A program made the position numbers and the translations under genes. A DNA stretch of 64,000 nucleotides, taken from contig JAQTZZ010000004.1 of assembly GCA_028687545.1 (NCBI GenBank), positions 62,001 to 126,000 on the forward strand, in the 5' to 3' direction. Positions 34,175 through 42,694 of the stretch are shown piece by piece (the stretch's first letter is position 1; every line of letters starts with the position of its first letter). The DNA is from Candidatus Wallbacteria bacterium. GTDB lineage: Bacteria; Muiribacteriota; JAQTZZ01. The notes under the pieces are model-generated. The model was given only the letters and a program-made list of their open reading frames with translations. It was not told where the DNA came from and searched no databases.

Positions 34175-35671
34175 ATGAAGAAGAACGGAACTGAAATGGA
34201 GCGGGAAACAGGGAAGGGAAAAGCCAGAGCCTCCAGCAGGCCTGAGACAGCTTACCTGCCGCTCAACCTCAAGCTGACTCACAAAGTCGCTGACATGACG
34301 CTCGCAGAACTGGGCAGGAAAGAGATGCAGCTTGCAGAGCGCGAGATGCCGGGGCTGATGGCTGTGCGCGAAAAGTACGGCCCCAAGAAACCGTTGAAAG
34401 GGCTGAAACTGACCGGCAGCCTGCATATGACGATCCAGACGGCCATGCTGATCGAGACACTCAAGGTGCTGGGAGCGGACATCCGCTGGGCTTCCTGCAA
34501 TATCTTCTCAACCCAGGACGAGGCTGCGGCAGCGATCGTCAGAGCCGGAACAGCCGCAGTCTTCGCCTGGAAGGGCGAGACACTGGAAGAATACTGGTGG
34601 TGCACTGAGCAGGCCCTGACCTGGCCTGACGGCTCAGGCCCAGACCTGATCGTGGACGACGGCGGTGACGCCACGCTGCTCGTGCATTACGGCGTGAAAG
34701 CCGAGCGCAAGCCTGCCATCCTGGACGGGAAAGCGGACAACAAGGAATTCGCGATCGTGATGGACAGGGTCAGAGAGTCAATCGACAGGAATCCCAAGCA
34801 CTGGACCAGGATCGCTTCCAAAATCAGGGGCGTGTCCGAAGAGACCACGACAGGCGTGCACAGGCTGTATCAGATGAAGGAAAAGAACGAGCTGCTCTTC
34901 CCTGCGATCAATGTGAACGATTCTGTCACAAAATCCAAGTTCGACAATTTATACGGCTGCCGCGAATCCCTGGCTGACGGCATCAAGCGCGCCACAGATA
35001 TCATGGTGGCAGGCAAAACTGTGGTGATCTGCGGATATGGCGATGTGGGCAAGGGCTGCTCCCAGTCCATGCGCGGCTTCGGAGCCAGAGTGGTAGTGAC
35101 TGAGATCGACCCGATCTGCGCCCTGCAGGCGGCCATGGCAGGATTCGAAGTCACGACTCTGGAAGAAGTGGTTTCCCAGGGCGACATTTTTGTCACCACC
35201 ACAGGAAACTGCAGGGTGATCGCAGGATCGCACATGGAGAAGATGAAGGACGAGGCGATTGTCTGCAACATCGGGCATTTCGACAGCGAGATCGACATGC
35301 ATTACCTGGAAACCACCAAAGGCTGCAGAAAGTTGAACATCAAGCCCCAGGTGGACCGCTGGACCCTTAAATCCGGCCGTTCCATCTTAATACTGGCCGA
35401 AGGCAGGCTGGTGAATCTCGGCTGCGCCAAGGGACACCCGAGCTTCGTGATGAGCACCAGTTTCACAAACCAGTGCCTGGCTCAGATCGAACTGGCCACC
35501 AAAAAGCACGACCTGAATGTGTTCACAATCAGCAAGAAGCTGGACGAGGAAGTCGCCAGGCTGCATCTGGGCCGGCTCGGCGTGAAACTGACCAAGCTGA
35601 GCAAGGAGCAGGCGGACTACTTGAGTGTGCCGGTAGAAGGGCCGTACAAGGCAGAGAACTACAGATATTAA
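34175..35671 (+). CDS. ahcY: Adenosylhomocysteinase (SAH hydrolase)
   Basis: Splits S-adenosylhomocysteine into adenosine and homocysteine and so keeps methylation going, which fits the several methyltransferases in this window. Key parts: [16 protein letters not shown], the NAD site [25 protein letters not shown], and the C-terminal [14 protein letters not shown] with the conserved Lys and Tyr. At 498 residues it is somewhat longer than most bacterial forms, with about 28 extra N-terminal residues and the common 40-residue insertion near [20 protein letters not shown] stands 6 bases before the ATG. A strong terminator follows. Confidence 0.95.
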   Translation: MKKNGTEMERETGKGKARASSRPETAYLPLNLKLTHKVADMTLAELGRKEMQLAEREMPGLMAVREKYGPKKPLKGLKLTGSLHMTIQTAMLIETLKVLGADIRWASCNIFSTQDEAAAAIVRAGTAAVFAWKGETLEEYWWCTEQALTWPDGSGPDLIVDDGGDATLLVHYGVKAERKPAILDGKADNKEFAIVMDRVRESIDRNPKHWTRIASKIRGVSEETTTGVHRLYQMKEKNELLFPAINVNDSVTKSKFDNLYGCRESLADGIKRATDIMVAGKTVVICGYGDVGKGCSQSMRGFGARVVVTEIDPICALQAAMAGFEVTTLEEVVSQGDIFVTTTGNCRVIAGSHMEKMKDEAIVCNIGHFDSEIDMHYLETTKGCRKLNIKPQVDRWTLKSGRSILILAEGRLVNLGCAKGHPSFVMSTSFTNQCLAQIELATKKHDLNVFTISKKLDEEVARLHLGRLGVKLTKLSKEQADYLSVPVEGPYKAENYRY

Positions 35672-35755
35672 TGTTGAATGCTGAATTACAGATATTGCTA
35701 ATGCTGTTTTCTTCCCATTCAACATTTATAATTTAAAATTAAAAATTATTGTTCT

Positions 35756-35788
35756 AAAAAAACAGACTGTGGCCCAGTCTGTTTTTTT
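35756..35788 (+). terminator. Rho-independent terminator of ahcY
   Basis: An ACAGACTG/CAGTCTGT stem with a 5-base loop, extended by six A-T pairs, ending in a run of T (35782-35788). It lies 84 bases behind the ahcY stop. Between them is an 11-base inverted repeat (35670-35680 and 35716-35726) of unknown role. Confidence 0.85.
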
Positions 35789-35834
35789 CTTGTAGACCTC
35801 ACGACCGTGTGATAAAATCCATTAAAATCTGTTA

Positions 35835-35861
35835 TCAAACCCTCGAATGAAGAGGGTTTGA
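35835..35861 (+). promoter_or_regulatory. Leader hairpin upstream of the nadB-pyr operon
   Basis: A perfect 10-base stem (TCAAACCCTC/GAGGGTTTGA) with a 7-base loop, 32 bases before the nadB start. It is not followed by a T-run. It does not match the PyrR-binding consensus in an obvious way. Possible RNA control element or part of a longer leader structure. Confidence 0.4.
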
Positions 35862-35893
35862 AACGGCTTTTAAAATCAGGAATAATACGGGTC

Positions 35894-37507
35894 GTGAAAA
35901 AACTTTTTAACGCACACCTGTCTTTCCCCAAACCTGTCAAAACCATCCCTGCTGATATCGTGATTATCGGATCCGGACTCGCCGGTCTGATGGCGGCAGT
36001 CGCCTGCGCCGAATCAGGCCTGAATCCAGTGATCCTGACCAGGGAGAAAAAGCTCTCCAGTTCGTCGTCGCTCGCCCAGGGAGGCATCGCCTGCGTCTGG
36101 GACGATCCGGACAGCCTGCAGGATCATTACCAGGACACCCTGAAGGCCGGTTATTACTACAACAACCGGGAAGCCGTGAAAATCCTGGTGGAAGAGGGGC
36201 AGCAGGTGGTCACTTCTTTGGTCCGGCTGGGCATGAAATTCGATGACAAGAATCGGATCATAGAACTCGGGCAGGAAGGGGCGCATTCATTCAGGCGGAT
36301 TCTGCATGCCGGAGGGGACGCCACAGGCTGGAATCTGGTGCAGTTTTTGATGGGCATGGTGCACAACCAGGGACGGACCAGGATCGTGGAAGAGGCTTTC
36401 GTCTACGATCTGGCGATCGAAGACTGCGAATGCAGGGGGGTTTTTTCCACTTCTGAAGAGGGGCCGGTTTTCTGGAACAGTAAAGCTGTGATCGTGGCTT
36501 CAGGCGGCTTCGGCCAGATCTACAGATACACCACCCAGGCAGAGACGAATTACGGCGAAATTTTAGCTGAAACATTCCTGCATGGTGCCACTATTTCGGA
36601 CATGGAATTTGTCCAGTTCCACCCCACTGCGTTTGTAGGCGAGGATGGCACGACATTTCTGATCACTGAAGCCTTGCGCGGCGAAGGCGCGTATCTGCTC
36701 AATGAAAAAGGCGAGCGCTTCATGAACGGTGTGCACGAACTGATGGAGCTCGCGCCCCGCGATATAGTATCCAGAGCCATAGTGGCGCAGAAAAAAGCTT
36801 TCATCGATGCCAGGCATCTCCCCGGGAAATTTCTGACCGAGCGTTTCCCCACGATTTTCAACAACTGCCTCAGGAAGGGATATGACCTGAGAACCCAGCT
36901 CCTGCCGATCCGGCCGGTGGCACATTACACAATCGGCGGGCTGAAGACCGACCTCTGCGGAGGATCCGATATCGCCGGACTTTACGCCTGTGGAGAGGCC
37001 GCAAATGTAGGGTGCCACGGGGCCAACCGGCTGGCCAGCAATTCCCTGCTCGAAGCACTGGTGTTCGGGCGCAGAGCCGGATTCGCGGCCGGAAAGTTCA
37101 GCCGCCATGGCCATCTCTCGGACAGGATCGGATCCACCGGGCGCGGCAGGAAGTTCAGCTGTCGGGACAGTGAAAAATTCAGAAATCTGATGACAGAGAT
37201 CACCGGAGTGATCAGGGAAGGGACTAAACTACAGGAACTGGTGGATGGGATTGAGCGGAAATTAGGCGAATTTTCGGAAACCGGAGTCAGTTTTGGCGGA
37301 CTGCCTGGATATTACAGGCTGATCAATTCATACCTGGTGGCAAAGAGTGCCCTGCTGAGGGCAGAAAGCCGGGGAGTGCATTTTCGGAAAGATTTTCCGC
37401 AGACAGACCCCAGATGGAGCAAAAGGATGAATTTCAATATTGAAAAGGGGATTACCTATGAAAAAGTTGATTGCGGACCGGAATCAGGTCGGTCGTCTGA
37501 TCGCTGA
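35894..37507 (+). CDS. nadB: L-aspartate oxidase
   Basis: FAD enzyme that oxidises aspartate to iminoaspartate, the first step of de novo NAD synthesis. It has the FAD motif DIVIIGSGLAGLMAAVACAESG, SSLAQGGIACVW, GAHSFRRILHAGGDATG, FHPTAF, ALRGEGAYLLN and GLYACGEAANVGCHGANRLASNSLLEALVFGRRA. About 537 residues from GTG 35894; an in-frame TTG at 35858 would place the start in the leader hairpin. nadA and nadC are not in the window. The 3' end overlaps pyrR by 50 bases, so NAD and pyrimidine genes share an operon. Confidence 0.93.
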   Translation: MKKLFNAHLSFPKPVKTIPADIVIIGSGLAGLMAAVACAESGLNPVILTREKKLSSSSSLAQGGIACVWDDPDSLQDHYQDTLKAGYYYNNREAVKILVEEGQQVVTSLVRLGMKFDDKNRIIELGQEGAHSFRRILHAGGDATGWNLVQFLMGMVHNQGRTRIVEEAFVYDLAIEDCECRGVFSTSEEGPVFWNSKAVIVASGGFGQIYRYTTQAETNYGEILAETFLHGATISDMEFVQFHPTAFVGEDGTTFLITEALRGEGAYLLNEKGERFMNGVHELMELAPRDIVSRAIVAQKKAFIDARHLPGKFLTERFPTIFNNCLRKGYDLRTQLLPIRPVAHYTIGGLKTDLCGGSDIAGLYACGEAANVGCHGANRLASNSLLEALVFGRRAGFAAGKFSRHGHLSDRIGSTGRGRKFSCRDSEKFRNLMTEITGVIREGTKLQELVDGIERKLGEFSETGVSFGGLPGYYRLINSYLVAKSALLRAESRGVHFRKDFPQTDPRWSKRMNFNIEKGITYEKVDCGPESGRSSDR

Positions 37508-37994
37508 ATGTGCGAAACGGGTGGCCGGACTGACCGGAGCAGAAAAAGTCGTTTTCTTAGGCATCCAGACCAGGGGAGTGATTCTGGCTCAGCGGCTGAT
37601 TGAGCAGTTGAAAAAACTGAAGAAGGGAAAATTTCCTCTGGGTACCCTGGACATCACCCTTTACCGTGACGACTTCACCCAGCTGGGAAAGCATCCGGTG
37701 GTGAAGGAGACCAGGATTGATTTCGACATCGAGGATAAGACCGTGATCCTGGTGGATGACGTATTATACACCGGCCGGACGATCAGGGCGGCCCTGGACG
37801 AGATCATCGATTTCGGCAGGCCTTCCCGCATAATGCTGCTGGTGCTGGTCGACAGGGGAGGCAGGGAACTGCCGATCCAGCCGGATATCTTCGGAGAATT
37901 AGTGGAAGCAGGGGACAACACAGACATCAGACTGATGCTTTCTGAAACCGACGGCGAGGATGCGATTTACATTGTAGAAGAGGAGGGTAGATGA
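37458..37994 (+). CDS. pyrR: PyrR bifunctional regulator / uracil phosphoribosyltransferase
   Basis: 178 residues, the usual PyrR length, from ATG 37458 with AAAAGGGG upstream. The PRPP-binding motif VILVDDVLYTGRTIRAALDE (about 96-115) and FLGIQTRGVILAQRL are clear. PyrR binds pyr mRNA leaders and causes attenuation when UMP is high, and also has weak uracil phosphoribosyltransferase activity. Its place at the head of the pyr genes is typical, but I found no classical PyrR binding loop in front of it. The stop overlaps pyrB. Confidence 0.93.
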   Translation: MKKLIADRNQVGRLIAECAKRVAGLTGAEKVVFLGIQTRGVILAQRLIEQLKKLKKGKFPLGTLDITLYRDDFTQLGKHPVVKETRIDFDIEDKTVILVDDVLYTGRTIRAALDEIIDFGRPSRIMLLVLVDRGGRELPIQPDIFGELVEAGDNTDIRLMLSETDGEDAIYIVEEEGR

Positions 37995-38923
37995 TGGAGA
38001 AAGGCCTGCATGACATCGAGAATCTCACCCGGGAGGACCTGGAGCTGGTGCTTCAGACCAGCGACACTTTCCTGGAGATCTGCACCAGGAAAGTGAAGAA
38101 GATCCCGACTCTGAGGGGAAAAACCATTTGCCTGTTCTTTATCGAACCGTCCACCAGGACCAGGATTTCTTTTGAGATAGCTGCCAAGCGGATGAGCGCG
38201 GATGTGATCAATTTCACGGCTTCCACCAGCAGCCTGCAGAAGGGAGAGTCGCTCACAGACACTGTCAAGACGATCATGGCAATGGGAGTCGACCTTTTCG
38301 TGCTCAGGCATTCAGCGCCAGGTTCTTCCCGCAAGGTGGAGCAGGTGGCTGGAGTGCCTGTGATCAACGGCGGAGACGGCCCGCATGCCCACCCCACACA
38401 AGCCATGCTTGACCTTTATACGATTTACAGGCACAAGAAAAAGTTCCAGGATCTGAAGGTTGCCATCATCGGAGACATCTTCCATTCCAGGGTGGCGCGC
38501 TCCAATATTTTTTCCCTGACCAAGATGGGAGTGGACGTTACGCTCTGCGGCCCGCCGACACTGATCCCCAAGGAAATTGAAAAGCTCGGCGTCAGGGTCA
38601 CCTACTCGGTCGAGGACGCCTGCAGGAACGCTGACGTGATCATGTGCCTCAGGATGCAGCTTGAGCGTCAGCAGAGCGGACTTTTCCCTTCGATGAGGGA
38701 ATACATCCAGCTCTTCCGCATCGACGACCGGCGCTTCGCTCTTGCCAAGGACGACGCCATCATCATGCACCCGGGTCCGATGAACCGGGGGATCGAGATC
38801 ACTCCTGAGATCGCTTATCATCCCCGCTCAGTGATCGAGGAACAGGTCACGAACGGGGTAGCGGTACGGATGGCTCTGTTTTATCTGCTGCTGGGGAGGG
38901 GAAATGAAGAAATTACTGATTAA
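37991..38923 (+). CDS. pyrB: Aspartate carbamoyltransferase catalytic subunit
   Basis: Makes carbamoyl-aspartate, the committed step of pyrimidine synthesis. Signature carbamoyl-phosphate site IEPSTRTRISFEIAAKRM (about 50-65), then HPTQAMLDLYTI and MHPGPMNRGIEI. At 310 residues it is a plain catalytic chain; no PyrI regulatory chain is present. The ATG overlaps the pyrR stop by 4 bases, and pyrC starts 20 bases before its end. Confidence 0.95.
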   Translation: MMEKGLHDIENLTREDLELVLQTSDTFLEICTRKVKKIPTLRGKTICLFFIEPSTRTRISFEIAAKRMSADVINFTASTSSLQKGESLTDTVKTIMAMGVDLFVLRHSAPGSSRKVEQVAGVPVINGGDGPHAHPTQAMLDLYTIYRHKKKFQDLKVAIIGDIFHSRVARSNIFSLTKMGVDVTLCGPPTLIPKEIEKLGVRVTYSVEDACRNADVIMCLRMQLERQQSGLFPSMREYIQLFRIDDRRFALAKDDAIIMHPGPMNRGIEITPEIAYHPRSVIEEQVTNGVAVRMALFYLLLGRGNEEITD

Positions 38924-40175
38924 AAACGCCAGAGTGCTGAGCCCTGAGGACGGGATCGACGAAATTCTGGACATAGTGATCAGGGACCGGAAAATCGAGA
39001 AGATCGGAAAACGGCTGACCGGGGACGAAACCATGGACATGGCGGGACTGGTGGTCTGCCCTGGATTCATAGACATGCACGTTCATCTGCGGGAGCCTGG
39101 TTACGAGGAAAAGGAAACCGTCTATACAGGCACCAAGGCCGGACTGAGGGGCGGATTCATTGCTCTGGCCTGCATGGCCAACACCAAACCTGTGGCAGAC
39201 AACAGAGCCACGCTCGAATTCATCCTCAACCAGAATCAGAAGGCCGGATTCCTGAAATTGTACCCGATCGGAGCTGTGACCAAGGGGCAGAAGGGCGAGG
39301 AACTGGCCGAGATCGCCGATATTTACGCTGCCGGCGCAGTCGCGATTTCCGATGACGGTAAAGGGATCAATTCCTGCGCCATCATGAGGAGAGCCCTGGA
39401 ATACAACAAAATGTTCCATGGCCCGCTGATCGTGCATGCAGAGGAGCAGACCCTGGCCAAAGACGGCATGATGAACGAGGGGCTCGTTGCCTCGCTGCTC
39501 GGTTTCCACGGCATACCCAGGGAAGCCGAAGACGTGATCGTAGCCAGGGACCTGGAACTGATCGCTTCCACAGATTCGAGCGTGCATTTCGCCCACGTTT
39601 CCACGCTCCGCTCCACAGCCCTGATCAGGGAGGCCAAGAAAAAAGGTCTGCCTGTCAGCGCTGAAGTCACCCCGCATCATCTGCTGCTCACAGATACGGC
39701 TGTCAAGAGCTTTGACACAAACACCAAGGTCAATCCCCCCCTGCGCACTCTGAACGACATCGAAGCGCTCTGCGAAGGCCTGCGCGACGGCACGATCGAT
39801 GCCATCGCCTCAGACCATGCGCCGCACACTTTCGAGGACAAGGACTGTGAATACAGTTTCGCTCCCTTCGGCATCTCAGGGGTTGAGACAAGCGTACCCC
39901 TGATGCTTACATATATCGTGAAAAAAGGTGTGCTCACACTGGGCGACTTTGTGCGGAAGGTCTCAGTGAACCCGGCGAAGATCCTGCACCTGCCCTTAGG
40001 GACGATCAGGGAAGGCACAGAAGCCAACCTGACAGTGCTGGATCTGGAGGCTTCCGGTGAAGTCGATCCCGAGATCTTCCTGTCCAAAGGCAGGAACACT
40101 CCATTCAAGGGCTGGAAATACACAGGCAGGGCTGTATATGCGATCGTGGATGGCAGGGTCAATAAGATAGGTTAG
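38904..40175 (+). CDS. pyrC: Dihydroorotase (type I)
   Basis: Zinc enzyme that closes carbamoyl-aspartate to dihydroorotate. Metal ligands in GFIDMHVHLREPG (His-x-His), a His in the LIVHAEE segment, HFAHVST and the catalytic Asp in ASDHAPHTFEDKD. 423 residues is normal for the class. It overlaps pyrB by 20 bases and is separated from pyrK by an 86-base gap rich in inverted repeats. Confidence 0.95.
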   Translation: MKKLLIKNARVLSPEDGIDEILDIVIRDRKIEKIGKRLTGDETMDMAGLVVCPGFIDMHVHLREPGYEEKETVYTGTKAGLRGGFIALACMANTKPVADNRATLEFILNQNQKAGFLKLYPIGAVTKGQKGEELAEIADIYAAGAVAISDDGKGINSCAIMRRALEYNKMFHGPLIVHAEEQTLAKDGMMNEGLVASLLGFHGIPREAEDVIVARDLELIASTDSSVHFAHVSTLRSTALIREAKKKGLPVSAEVTPHHLLLTDTAVKSFDTNTKVNPPLRTLNDIEALCEGLRDGTIDAIASDHAPHTFEDKDCEYSFAPFGISGVETSVPLMLTYIVKKGVLTLGDFVRKVSVNPAKILHLPLGTIREGTEANLTVLDLEASGEVDPEIFLSKGRNTPFKGWKYTGRAVYAIVDGRVNKIG

Positions 40176-40247
40176 TAAGTTTATAAGTTTGTAAGATTCG
40201 GAAAAGCATTTTAACTTGTAAACTTACCCTCTTACCAACTTACAAAC
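40175..40247 (+). repeat. Nested inverted repeats between pyrC and pyrK
   Basis: GTAAGTTTATAAG (40175-40187) pairs with CTTGTAAACTTAC (40215-40227) with one G-T wobble, and GTTTGTAAG (40187-40195) pairs with CTTACAAAC (40239-40247). Only one of the two can form at a time over the shared base, so they could be alternative RNA folds. No T-run follows. Only one copy is seen in the window. Confidence 0.45.
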
Positions 40248-40261
40248 CACTAGGTGATAAG

Positions 40262-40984
40262 ATGTTAGCTAGTGTAATCGATAAAATCCTGATCTCCCCC
40301 CAGATCCTTGAACTGATCGTGGAATTTCCTGAACCTGTCGACGCGAAACCCGGGCAATACGGAATGTTCGACCTGGGGCCTGAATTCACTTTAGCCAGGG
40401 CTTTTTCCATTGGAAGCAAACTTTCGGACCGCAGGTACGGTTTTTTTATCCGGCAGAAGGGCCGGGGTACTGAAAAGCTTTTCCGGGAAAGCCTTGATTC
40501 CATTGAAGTTTTTTTTCCCCTTGGGAACGGATTTGAACTGGTATCAGGGTTGAAAATTCAACTGATCGCCGGTGGTTCCGGAATCTTTCCACTGGTTTAT
40601 CTTGCTTCTCTACTGAAAAAGAGCAATCAGGTCACACTTTTGTTCGGCGCAAAGACGGATCAGGAGATAGTGCTGCTCGACCGTTTTGGCGTGAAAACGA
40701 TCATCTGCACAGAAGAAGGATTGAAATACCAGAAGGGCCTGATCACTGATTACTGCGAGTCCGGTTTTGACCGCTGGTATGTCTGCGGCCCCAAAGGCAT
40801 GTGCGCAGCCCTTTTTAAAAAACTTCCGAAAGACAAGACCTTTTATTCCATGGAAGAAAAATTCGCCTGCGGGTACGGGGTCTGCCTGGGTTGCAGCATC
40901 CGAACTGCCGGCGGGATGAGAAGGGTCTGCAAGGATGGCCCTGTTTTTTCAGGAAAGGAGCTCTGCGATGACTCTTTCCGCTAA
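40262..40984 (+). CDS. pyrK: Dihydroorotate dehydrogenase electron-transfer subunit
   Basis: FAD and 2Fe-2S subunit that passes electrons from dihydroorotate dehydrogenase to NAD. An FAD domain (about 1-95, ARAFSIGSKL) is followed by an NAD-binding region (LIAGGSGIFPLVYLA) and a C-terminal cysteine cluster in FACGYGVCLGCSIRTAGGMRRVC (four Cys). 240 residues is typical. AGGTGAT stands just before the ATG. It pairs with the pyrD behind it (17-base overlap). Confidence 0.93.
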   Translation: MLASVIDKILISPQILELIVEFPEPVDAKPGQYGMFDLGPEFTLARAFSIGSKLSDRRYGFFIRQKGRGTEKLFRESLDSIEVFFPLGNGFELVSGLKIQLIAGGSGIFPLVYLASLLKKSNQVTLLFGAKTDQEIVLLDRFGVKTIICTEEGLKYQKGLITDYCESGFDRWYVCGPKGMCAALFKKLPKDKTFYSMEEKFACGYGVCLGCSIRTAGGMRRVCKDGPVFSGKELCDDSFR

Positions 40985-41813
40985 AACAGTGTTCGGGCTC
41001 AAATTTAAAAACCCTGTTCTGAATGCCTCGGGTTGCCTGGGCTTCGGGCTGGAGTTCGCGGAATATTGTTCCCCGGAAATACTGGGGGGATTAGTCACCA
41101 AGGCGGTCACCATTACACCCAGGGACGGTAACTTACAGCCCAGGATCGCTGAATTCAAGGGCGGAATGATCAATTCCATCGGACTTGAAAATCCCGGAGT
41201 GGAAAGCTTCTGCAGGGATTATTATGATCAGATGACCTGGGACACCAACCTGATTGTAAATCTGGCTGGAAAATCTCCGGACGAGTATTGCGATCTGCTG
41301 AGAAAGTTGAAACATTGCGGGAGGATCGCTGCATTCGAGATCAATGTTTCCTGCCCGAATGCCATAGGCGGGATCGAAATCGGAACTTCTCCAGAACTGC
41401 TGAGGGGACTTTTAAAGAAAATCCGGAAACTGACTGAAAAACCTCTGATCATCAAGCTTTCACCTCTGGTGACAGACATCGCTGCCCTGGCCCTGATCTG
41501 CCAGGAGGAAGGCGCGGACGGGCTGACCCTGATCAATACCCTGAAGGGTGTCGCTTTTGACGCGGCAACCGGAAAACCGGTGCTCGGGAACGTGGTAGGT
41601 GGAATCTCGGGACCCTGCCTCAAGCCGCTTGCCGTCTACTGCGTCTATAAAGTCAGGGAAAAGGTCAGTCTTCCGATCATCGGCTGCGGCGGTATCGATT
41701 GCGCTCTGGATGTGCGGGAATTTCTGATCGCAGGCGCAGACCTTGTAGAGATCGGGACTGCGGCTTTCCAGTCTCCCTGGAAACTCAAGCAGATAATTGA
41801 TGATTTGAATTGA
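40968..41813 (+). CDS. pyrD: Dihydroorotate dehydrogenase, class 1B catalytic subunit
   Basis: FMN enzyme oxidising dihydroorotate to orotate with NAD through PyrK. The class 1B catalytic Cys is in FEINVSCPNAIGG, and other marks are NPVLNASGCLGFG, IGLENPG, IIKLSP and IIGCGGIDCALDVREFLIAGADLVEIGTA. About 281 residues from ATG 40968, with AGGAAAGGAG 7 bases upstream; the 40935 start lies deep in pyrK. pyrE and pyrF are not in the window. Confidence 0.94.
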   Translation: MTLSAKTVFGLKFKNPVLNASGCLGFGLEFAEYCSPEILGGLVTKAVTITPRDGNLQPRIAEFKGGMINSIGLENPGVESFCRDYYDQMTWDTNLIVNLAGKSPDEYCDLLRKLKHCGRIAAFEINVSCPNAIGGIEIGTSPELLRGLLKKIRKLTEKPLIIKLSPLVTDIAALALICQEEGADGLTLINTLKGVAFDAATGKPVLGNVVGGISGPCLKPLAVYCVYKVREKVSLPIIGCGGIDCALDVREFLIAGADLVEIGTAAFQSPWKLKQIIDDLN

Positions 41814-41858
41814 TGCCACACTTGTGTTCACGGTTTTTTTAGGGCATGATGGATATTT

Positions 41859-42626
41859 ATGGAAAAACAGCAGAATCCGGTAAGCGGTAACAGGTACAGA
41901 ATCACGACCGAAAACAGGGAAATCAAGACCATCCCTGTCTCAATCCTCAAACGGGGGATGGTGCTGGCAGACGACGTGAAGACCGGGAAGCGCATTCTGG
42001 CTGATTCAGGAAGTCTCCTCTCAGGTCTGATGATCGCGACATTCAGGAAAATGGGTGTTTCAAAGGTCAAGATCTATTCGGACCCTAAGCCTGAAAATCC
42101 CCTCCCGCCACTCGAATCCCCGGATATCAGCAATCAGATCGAGAAAGTCACCCATGCCGTGATGCTCTACGATGAAGAGACCGATGATCTGATGAAGATC
42201 AGGCGCCTGATCAAGAGCCTGACTCTCTCCCGGGACCCTGCGATCATCGAAGCCTGTGACTTTGTGCTGAATTATTACGAGGACATGCGTTCCAGGGCTC
42301 TGGCGATCGAAGCCCTGGACGGCATCAATGATGTCCAGGCTGTCGGCACGATCCTCACTGCCCTGCGGGATGACAGCCAGAGCGTTCGCCTGATCGCCCA
42401 GAAAGCGATCGGACCCTATCTGAACGAATCCGGCATCAGGGAACTGCTGCAGGTGATAGATTCCTGCCTGGACGAGGAAATCAAGGTCGAATTGTACGAG
42501 ATTTTCAAAAAATACAGGAAAGCCGTCACACCTCTGGTCGAAAAGCTGGCAGATGAAATGGAAGTCACTGACAGGCTCAAGGTCCACCTCCTGCTGATCC
42601 AGGATCAAATCATCAAAGATAAGTAA
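41859..42626 (+). CDS. HEAT-repeat protein with an HD-GYP-associated-type N-terminal domain
   Basis: 255 residues. The N-terminal part, VSILKRGMVLADDVKTGKRILADSGSLLSGLMIATFRKMGVSKVKIY (about 27-75), resembles the small domain that precedes HD-GYP and HDOD domains (pattern PGMVLAEDV... G.LL..G..L). The C-terminal part (about 110-255) is helical with HEAT-like repeats (RALAIEALDGINDVQAVGTILTALRDDSQSVRLIAQKAIGPYL). No catalytic motif is seen, so it is probably a protein-protein scaffold. It may be the last gene of the pyr operon, 45 bases behind pyrD, or start its own. Confidence 0.6.
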   Translation: MEKQQNPVSGNRYRITTENREIKTIPVSILKRGMVLADDVKTGKRILADSGSLLSGLMIATFRKMGVSKVKIYSDPKPENPLPPLESPDISNQIEKVTHAVMLYDEETDDLMKIRRLIKSLTLSRDPAIIEACDFVLNYYEDMRSRALAIEALDGINDVQAVGTILTALRDDSQSVRLIAQKAIGPYLNESGIRELLQVIDSCLDEEIKVELYEIFKKYRKAVTPLVEKLADEMEVTDRLKVHLLLIQDQIIKDK

Positions 42627-42694
42627 GAGCGCCATGATTTCCCTTGCCCGGACCGGGTTATCCGGGTAAAATTGAAGGACGGGAAGGGGGCTTC

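Noticed and set aside
38913-39680. Long - strand frame opposite pyrC
   Set aside because: Antisense shadow of a clear dihydroorotase gene; no motif or ribosome site.
41814-41858. Terminator between pyrD and the HEAT-repeat gene
   Set aside because: There is a T-run (about 41834-41840), but the stem before it is short and imperfect; not strong enough to call.
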